Position numbers and translations under genes: made by a program. From positions 1 to 32,134 of the forward strand of contig DBFBGQ010000039.1 in the NCBI GenBank assembly GCA_048201975.1: a stretch of DNA of 32,134 nucleotides, written 5' to 3'. Source of the stretch: Egerieenecus sp048201975. GTDB lineage: Bacteria; Bacillota; Clostridia; Christensenellales; Aristaeellaceae. How positions within the stretch are numbered: position 1 is the first letter of the stretch; each line of letters begins with the position of its first letter. Below the pieces are notes generated by a model. That model was given only the letters and a program-made list of their open reading frames with translations. It was not told where the DNA came from and did no database searches. Shown here piece by piece: positions 14,227-23,200 of the stretch.

Positions 14227-17200
14227 TCAACCTCCTGTGATGGGATTTGCCGTGGTGGTGAATGTCAGGATGTCGGCGTACTGGCCGGGCTGCACATCCT
14301 CGTCGGTGACGGTCAGCGTCAGTTCGGCCTGCTGATTCGCGCTGGTGAAGGTGGCCACGGTATCGTCCTTGCCGACGATTTCTTCCGTTTCCGTGGCAAG
14401 GGTGTACGCCACCTCATGCTCCTGGTTCTTCAGCCGGAAATCGTTGGCGGACTTCACCGTTACCTCCACGCTGTCGTAGCCGCTCAGCGCCTGGCAGGAC
14501 AGGCTCAGGGCGCCGTGGCCGTCGCCGTCCAGCTGCACCGAAGCGGGAATCGTCACCGTGTAGTACTCCTGGCCGGGATCTACCACCAGGTAGTCGCGGG
14601 AATAGGTCAGGTAATACTCGGAGAGGTTCTCGCCTCCCGGGGATCTATTGATCTCGGTCACCTTGGCGTAGAGGGTCCACAGGCCGCACGCCGCGCCCTC
14701 CGGCAACGGAAGCTCGAACGCCACGCTGTCTGCGCCCTCTGTCACCGGGCATTCCACCTTTTCGGTGCTCTGTTCATCGTAGGTTGCCCAGACCGTGACG
14801 GTCCGCGGTATGTCGCTGTAACCCAGTCGGCTGCCCACCAGCTTCACCGTGCCCTGGATGGATTCCTCGGGCGCGCCGCTATCCGCCGCCAGGTCGATGC
14901 TCTGGATCGCCTTGCCCGGAGTGGCGACAAAGGTCTGCTTTTCGACGTCCAGATTGTAGAGGTCGGAATTCTTCATGGCGAACGTTATTTCAAACGTTCC
15001 CACCTTGCGGGCATGCAAGGTCAAGGTCTGCGTACCAATCGAAATGATATAATCCTCGGATGGGCTCGCCTGCTGGCCGTCGCAGAGGACCGTCAGTGTT
15101 AAGTCTCTACTCAGGTCCAGGCCCAGCTCGTACAGATTGGACACCTGGATCTCAATATAGGCGCCCCCGTAATACTGGCCGTTATGCGGCGTGACTTTCG
15201 CATCGACGGTATAGCGTCCGGTGTAGAGAATCTCCGGCATTTCCGCGGGCTTGTAGCAGTCGGTCACGTCCTCGCCCTGGTGCAGCACAGCGTAGTCCAC
15301 GTGAACCTCCCAGTCGCCCTCGTAACCCTCGGGCAAGGGGAGCTCCACCGGGGTCGCCTGCTCGATTACCAGGCCCTCCGTGTAGGTCAGGCGCTGCGTT
15401 TCCACCGTGCCCGTTATGCCCTTGTGGACGCCCCACACTTCGTTGACGACCAGTTGGTCGCCCTCCGCCAGGTTTTGCGGGGTCAGCGTCAGCGTCACGG
15501 TTTCGCCCGCGGTGCTGTACTCCTCCGCCTGGATCTCCAGCGCGGGATCGGCCGGGTACACGGAAAGCCACCAGGAATCGTCCTCCAGCAGGTACTCGTT
15601 CTCCTGGCCCGCCGCGAGCTTCGGCGTCACCTTGTACTCACCCGGGTAGGTGGGCGTAAACACCACCTCGCCGCTCTCTTCGTAGATGATCATGCCCTCG
15701 GGCACATCGTAGGGCTCGCCGTCCTTGTTCACCTCCAGCTCGACGATGCCTTCCAGGCTTTCCAGGTCATCGTTCCAGAAGACGATGAATGCGTCGCCGC
15801 CATAGACGCTGCTTTGGACATCTGCGTCCAGGTACAGGAATTCCTGATCCTGCTGCACGACGTAGGAGTAATCCTCATCGCCCAGGTAGCACTCGGAGAC
15901 ATCCTCGCCCGTTGCTTTGCGGATGACGGTCGCCTCCGCGTAGAAGTCCCACCTGCCGGGCGTCGCGTCCTCGGGCAACGTGAGCGCAAACGACAAGTAC
16001 CCCCACTCGTCGATTTCGTCGGCGGTATACGTTTCCTCCACGGTCTGATCGCCGTTGGTCGCCCAAACCTTGATGGACCGCACCTCATCCGGATACCCCT
16101 CGCTAAGTACAAGCGAGGAAACCTCCAGCTCATCTTCGTACGTTTCGCCGGCCTGGATAGACCACGGCGTCCCGCCCCAGTAGAGCAAGTAACGCGGCGT
16201 AACGGTGAGCGTCGCCGGGTCAAGCTGGACCTCGTATTTCGGATCGTTCGCCACGATGGACACCGTAAACGTGCCCACGTTGAGCGGGACAAATACGATT
16301 TGGCCATCCGGGATACTTGTGAATTCAACATCCTCCAAGGGCTGGTAGGGCTGGCCATCGCGGGTGATGACCAAGTGGAAGTCATCCACGGTCAGATCGC
16401 CGCTGCTTGCTAGCAAGAAATATTGTATTCCGGCCATGCCGATCTCACCGATAGCGCTTACTTCGCATCCCACCTGAATGGGGATGGTCTCCTGCGTGTG
16501 GAAGACGGGCAGCTCCGCGCTCCGGTAGCGGCCGGTCACATCCTCGCCCGCACGCCGCACGGCGTAGTCCACCTGCACCTGCCATGTGCCATAGGCATCG
16601 GCGGGCAGGGTCTGCGTCAGCGTCTGCTGGGCGGGGAACGCCTGGCCCTGGGGGTACTCCGCAAAGGTGATGGTTTGGTCGTCGCGGTACGCCCGGACGC
16701 TGGTGATCACCAGCTCATCGCCCTCCGCCAGGTTTTGCGGGGTCAGCGTCAGCTGCACGGTGGCCTCCGGGTCGTACCGCTCCGCATCCAGCCGGACGCT
16801 CACCGGCGCGCCGGCCTGGTCCACCGTGACGGTGGCGCTGGGGGCCAGCAGCGTGTACGCCTGCTCGGGCGCCAGCACGGGGGTCACCGTGTAGACGCCG
16901 GGCAGCACGGGCGCAAAGGTGATGCGGTTGTCCGCGTAGCTCACCAGTCCCGCGGGGTCAAAGGCTTCGCCGTCCTTGTACACGGTCAGCTGGATGACGC
17001 CTTCCAGGCGCTGGGATGCATCGGCGGTAAAGACCGCCTGGGCCGCTTCGCCGCCGTAGACGCCATCCTGGGTCTGGGCGCTGAGCTCGATCAGCGCTTC
17101 CGGACTCACGGCGACGCGCACCGGGGACGGCTGCTCATAGCTGAACATGACGTCTCCCTGGCTGTTACTCACGTAGTACTGCGCGCAAACGGTCCATATG

Positions 17201-20200
17201 CCGCTCTGCGCGTCCTGGGGCAGCGTCAGCGTCAGCTGGGGCTTTGTTGCCAGGAACGCCTGGTACGCCGTGTCGAGTTCGGTGTAGCGGACCACGTCGG
17301 TCTTCTGTCCCGCCTCGTTTTCGGCCCAGACATCCACATATTTGAATCTGTCGCCTCTGGAGCCAACGAGGTAATTGAGGTAATCCGAACTGGTTCCAGC
17401 GTTGGGGCGGGAAGCCGTTACAGTGATCTGGTCGCCGGGCGCATAGGTGCTGGCATCCGTCTTGATCTCTACCAGCGACGGATTGGGCGTGATGACCAGG
17501 CCCTCCAGGGAGCCGTTGATGAGCTCATATGCTTCCGGATCCGCCGCCTTCAGCTCTATGTCCACCGTGCCAAGCGCGTCGATCCTTACACATAGCATCT
17601 GCGTCGACAACCTATAGGTGTAGATATCGCTGGGCTCCAGCACCTTGCCGTTGCTCCTTACCTCCACTTTCAGACTTCCGTCGTCCAGCATGCTTCGGTA
17701 CTCTGCATAGTTAATGTCAGAGGCAGACGCGTTGAGGTTGAAATAAATCGAGCAGCCGGGCACAGTGTTTATCAGGGTCCCATCTCCGACGATGGCGAAC
17801 GTCCAATTCACCGCGATCCTCTTGGCGGGCACAGGCTCCGTCACGGTCACGACCAGCGGCTCCAGCGAACACACATAGTCCGGGATCCGCGTGTTTGGCG
17901 TGATCTTATACTCGCCCGGGGAGGCGAAGGTAACCAGATAGCCGTTGTACCCCATGACGTAGGTAACCTGCGCGTCGCAGAGCCGGCCGTCGGTCCTCTC
18001 CACCTGGATGTCCATGATCTCATTCGCCGGTTGTTCCAACAAGTCAAAGGTAAAGAGGAGGCCCTCGTCCGTGTCCAGCTGTTCGCCCCCAAACAACGTC
18101 CAGTCGGGATACCGGAGCACATTACAGGAAACCTCTTTCTTGCCCACGCGAATCGTAATGGGTTCGAATTCCTTGTAGTTCCGGGCCTCATCCTCGTTCA
18201 CATACTTGATTTCAAGCGTCCAATCGCCCATTGCCAACGGCTTGCCTTCATATGTTTCCGGCGCTCTGGTGGTTATGGACCCATTGTCTTCAATGTTACT
18301 AATGGTATAATAGCCACCCTCATGCACGATCGTTCCCTCGGCGTCGTGCCACACGTCCTCCACCAATGAGTTCCCCCAATAGTCGCCGATGAGCTCGCAG
18401 TTGAGTTGGAAATCTTTCCCGACAAGGACAGCGCTGGGGTAACTCGTCACACGGATGGGGAACTCGGCCTTTTCCACGGTCACGGTCCAGTCGCCCTCGG
18501 TCACCAGTTCGGTGTTGGTGAAACCGTCCCGCAGCTTGGGCGTGATCTCGTAGACGCCCGCGTCCTGGGCGGTGAAGGTGGCGGTGTTGCCCTCATATGT
18601 TATGTCGGTATATCCGACTCCCGGCTGCAACTCCTGGCCGTCGCGGGTGATGGTGAAGTCCAGGAAGTCCTCCAGCTTGTACCCCGCCGGCGCGGTGATG
18701 GTGATGGTGCCCATGCCCTCGCCATAGGTGCAGCCCACCGCCGTGGCGTGGAGCGCTATTTTCCTCTTCACGCTGGCGGTGACCGTCTCGGCCGTCTCGT
18801 AGTTCCGGGCGACGTTAGCCCGGTAGATCCTCAAGCCAAACGTCCACTCGCCCGGCACGGTGATCTCTCCATCCGACGTCGTGTCTAACAGTAGGAGCTT
18901 GACAGCTACCTGACTTGTTTCCAGGCCTTTATAGCTATAGGATGTTCGATACACTACTTGTCCTTCGGCGTCGCTCCAGACCATGTCAATCGTTTTATCC
19001 CGGTCCCATTCCGCCATGCCGTTGAGCTGGATGCTGGGCATGATGGTGTCGCCGATGACGTAGGGGCCCTCCGGCAGCGTCAGCGAGATCGGGAATGGGG
19101 CCTTCTCCACAGTCACGGTCCAGTCGCCGTTCTGCGTCAGTTCCACCCCGCTACTGGCATGAGGCGTGAGCTCGTAGGTTCCGGCGTCCCGCGCGGTGAA
19201 GGTGAGGGTGTTGCCCTCATAGGTCAGCGTGGCATGGTTCGCCTCCGAGACCTCGAAGGATTCGCCGTCGCGGGTGACAGTGAAGGTCACGGCGCTCTCC
19301 AGATCGATCTCCTCCACCGTAGTCACGGTGAGCACGCCATTGGCCTCGCCATAGGTGGCGTCCGTAGCCGAAGCGGTCAGCGCAAGTTCCAAAAGGGGCA
19401 CGGTGAACCGCACCGGCTCCACGGGCTCGAACCACGATGTCATGCCGGAGTCCATCCCAGCTTGCGTTACCCGCACGTCCGCCGCCAGGGTGTAGTCGCC
19501 CGGGGTCAGGTCCTCCGGCAGGGGCAGCGAAACGGAAGACTTCGTTTCGTCATCCCCGTAATTATACACCACCATATCTTCGTAGGTATGGACGGGTTCG
19601 CCGTTTTGCTCCAGGCGGAAGGTCGCGGAAACCCGAGCGGCTATGATATAATACAGCGCATCTTCGTTGTAGGTCAGGCCCACTTCCAGCGTATCGCCCG
19701 AATCCAGCGGCTCCTCCGGCGCGGACATGACAAACACGGGCGCTTCATTGCTGATGGTCAGCGTGGCCGTCTGATCGCCGCTCACGCGGTAGTCCGCCAG
19801 CACAGCCGTGGGCGTCAGCGTGACGGTATACGTGCCCGGCTCATAGATGACGACCCGGAGCTTGCCGTCAACCGTGTAGATGTACCCCTTCGTGAAGTTT
19901 TCAAGGTCAAATACCTCGCCGTCCGCGTCGGTGATGCACACGTCGAAGCACGCTTCGGGATCCTCCACGGCCTGATCCAGCGCAAACTCCGCATAGGCTT
20001 CAAACTTGTTGCTCTCCACCCACGTGCCGCTGATCACCTTCGCCGTCACGTTCAGCTCGGGCTTTTGCACGGTGAAATCCATCGAAGTCACGGTTTCAAA
20101 GTACGAGGTATATTCCTTTTCGCCGCACATCACCTGCAGGTCGGCCGTCAGGGTGTACTGGCCCGCCGGCAGGTTCGCCAGATCCAGGGAAACCGACGGC

Positions 20201-23200
20201 CGATCGACGCCCTCGCCATACACCGGAAGTTTTTCGTATTCCATGACGGTCTCGCCGTCGCGCTGGATGCGGAACGTCGCGTAGGCGCTGCCGTCCGCGA
20301 GCCCGGTCAGGTCCTGGCTGTAGGTCAGGCCCACCTCCAGCGCCGCTCCAATCTCCGCCGTCTCCGGCACGGACATCGTCATCGCGGGATCGCACAGGGA
20401 GATGACCAGCGTGGCCGGTTCAATCTCGCCCACACGGAAGGGCTTTTCCAGTCTCGGCCAGGGATGCAGCTCAACGGTATAGGTGCCCGCATCAAAGAGG
20501 GCAATGCGATATTCCTGCCTATCCACATCCTGCTTCAATCCGTTCGCATTCTCTCCGCTGATGAGCGAGATTTGTTCCTGGTTCTCGTCGTATACTCTGA
20601 TGAAGAAGCAGGCATCGAGGGGATCGACCATTTGCTGGCTCAGCGTGAACGCCGCATAGGCGGTGCCGTTTCTGGCATCCAGACAGGTGCCGTTTATCAC
20701 GCTCGTCGTTATGGTCAAGTCGGTCTTCTCGGCATAGGAGAAGTTCTTCGAAGCGACGGACCCATAGTACGAGGTGATGTTGTACTCACCTGCCATGATC
20801 CGTACGCTGACCGCCAGCGTATACTCGCCCGGCGTCAGATTCTCCGGCAAATCAAGCGTTATATCTTTCCGGGTACTGTCACGCCCTATCTGCATCTCCT
20901 TATAGGTATGAATGATCTCACCGTCCTGCTCGATGCGGAACGTCGCATAGACGTCCGCAGAAACAGGGCTTGTCGAAAGGGCAGCGCCGAAGGTCACATA
21001 CGTTTCCAGCGGATCTTCCCCGTACACCGTCCCAAACGGGCCAATGGAGAACGGGGCGCCGACGACGGCGACGTTCAGCTGGACCGGCTTAATGTCGTCT
21101 ACGCTGTAATACTTCAGCAGTTCCTCCGTGGGCGTCAGGGAAATGGTATACGTGCCCGGCTGGTAGATGTAGACCAATAGCTTGTCTCCGACACGCTGAA
21201 GATTCCCATTCACATTTGGGATGATTTCGAAGGGTTCGCCGCTCTCGTCGAGCACGGACACTTCGAACTTGTCCATGGGGCTATACGTGGTGTCGCTGGG
21301 GATGTACTCTACATAGGTCCTCCCTATGTATCCATCGTCCTTCTCCACCTCTGTCTCCACCGTCAGCTTGATCCGCTTCTCCACGCTGAACTGCACCGAC
21401 GCCATGGCGGACACATAGTTCGCGGTGACTTCGGTGCTGCCGCTGTACAGGTACGCCTGGGCGCTGAGGGTATAGGTCCCCGCGGGCATATCCTCGGGCA
21501 GGGTCAGCGCCACCTGGGCGGCCTGGTCAAGGCCCTTGACCAGGTGCGCCGGGAAGGTATAGCTGTAGTCATCCCCCGTAGCCGTGAAGGTCACGCTGGC
21601 GCGGGGGTTCGCCTCCCGGGCGAAGGTCTCGCTGGGCGTGAGGGTCACATCCAGCGTATTGCCCGCGTACGCCGCATCCGCCGGCGCGGACAGGGACAGC
21701 GCGGCATCGTTCACGATGGTCAGCGTGTCGTCCCCGGTCAGCACCAGGACATAGCCTAGAACCTTGGGGGTCAGGGCCACCTGGTAGCTGCCCGCCCCGG
21801 CGGTGAAGTTGGAGAGCGTGATGGAGTTGCCCGCGAGCACCTTCGTGTAGTCCTGGCCCTCCGTGAGCTCCCGGCCCTCATAGGTGACCGTCAGCTTCTC
21901 AATTCCGGCAATCTGCCATTGTCCATACTCGCTGGCCTCCAGCAGGAAGTAGCCGGCCTCGCCGCTGGCGGTCTGGGAGACGGTGCCATCCACCGCGGTG
22001 ACGGTCACCGGGGTCACCTTGGGGTTGTCGTAATACACAGCAACCCGCACCGGTTCCGGCCAGGCGTAGGCATCGGCGATCTCCAGGCCGCCTACGAACG
22101 GGTTCGTGAATATATAGGAATCCACCTCAAGCGAAACCGTCCACACGCCTTCCTGGCCATACGCCTCGTCGAAGGTCACGGTCAACGGGTCTGCTGTGAC
22201 CATCCAGTCGATGGCCTTTTCCAATGTCTTTTTGCCGTTGGTGGCGACAACGGTTCCCTGAATCCGCATGGAGGTAAAGAGCACGGGGGTGCTACTGCTC
22301 GTCAGGGTGACCGTCAGCGTGTCGGTCGGCTTGTAGCTCGTCTTGTTCGTCGTCATGGTGAGGAACACGTCGTTCTGCGCGCCCGAGAAGGAAATGGTCT
22401 TGCTGACGTCGCCCAGCAGCTTGTAGCCTTCCTTCGCCACGGCGGTCACCGTATATTCGCCCGGCTGGTTGAAGATAAAGATATCCGAGCCATAAGCTAA
22501 GGAGGATTTTTCAAACGGTGTGGCGACCTGATCCAGCGGCACCTCCAGGCCGTTTTTCACCACGCGGTATTCGACGGCGTCCGGCAGCAGTTCTTCGAGC
22601 TCCTGCTCCTCCACCGTGCCCATGGAATAGGAAGCGTAGTACTGCTTGGGCATCTTGCCCGGTACCATGAAGCTGGTTGCCGTGAGATCGCTCAGCTCGA
22701 TGCCCTGCAGCACCGGGATGGTGGCGCGCTCAATGGGCTCGTACTCCGACACGCGGCTCTCGTCGCCGTCAATGCTGACCAGCGCGCAGTCCAGCGTCCA
22801 GTCGCCGGTCGTGGCGTTGATGTCCAGCACAAACTCCGCCTCGGCGGGTTCGCCGGGACGCACGGTAACATTCTGTGTTTGCTGGTTTTTGTCCGGGTCG
22901 GTCAGCGTGAGCGTATAGTTCGCCTCGCCCGTCAGCGTATCGGTGGGCGTCAGCGTGACGGTGAGGGTCTCGCCGGTGGCGAGGTCCTCCGCCGGGCTCA
23001 GGCTCAGCGTCGCCGGCGCGGGGAACGGGTCCACCTCTATACTTGCCGCGTAGTGGTCCGACAGGGTATAGCGGTTCTCCATCCCCTCCTTGAACCCGGG
23101 CGTGACCACATACGCGCCCGGCCGCAGGAAGGTCATGGTCAAGCCGTTCACATCGCCGGTCACGGTATAGGCGTCCGTATCGGCGATTTCGTCATTGCGC

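Noticed and set aside
14227..14300. Sortase-type or membrane anchor at the end of the giant protein
   Set aside because: The protein ends TTANPITGG with no LPXTG-like motif followed by a hydrophobic segment and basic tail.
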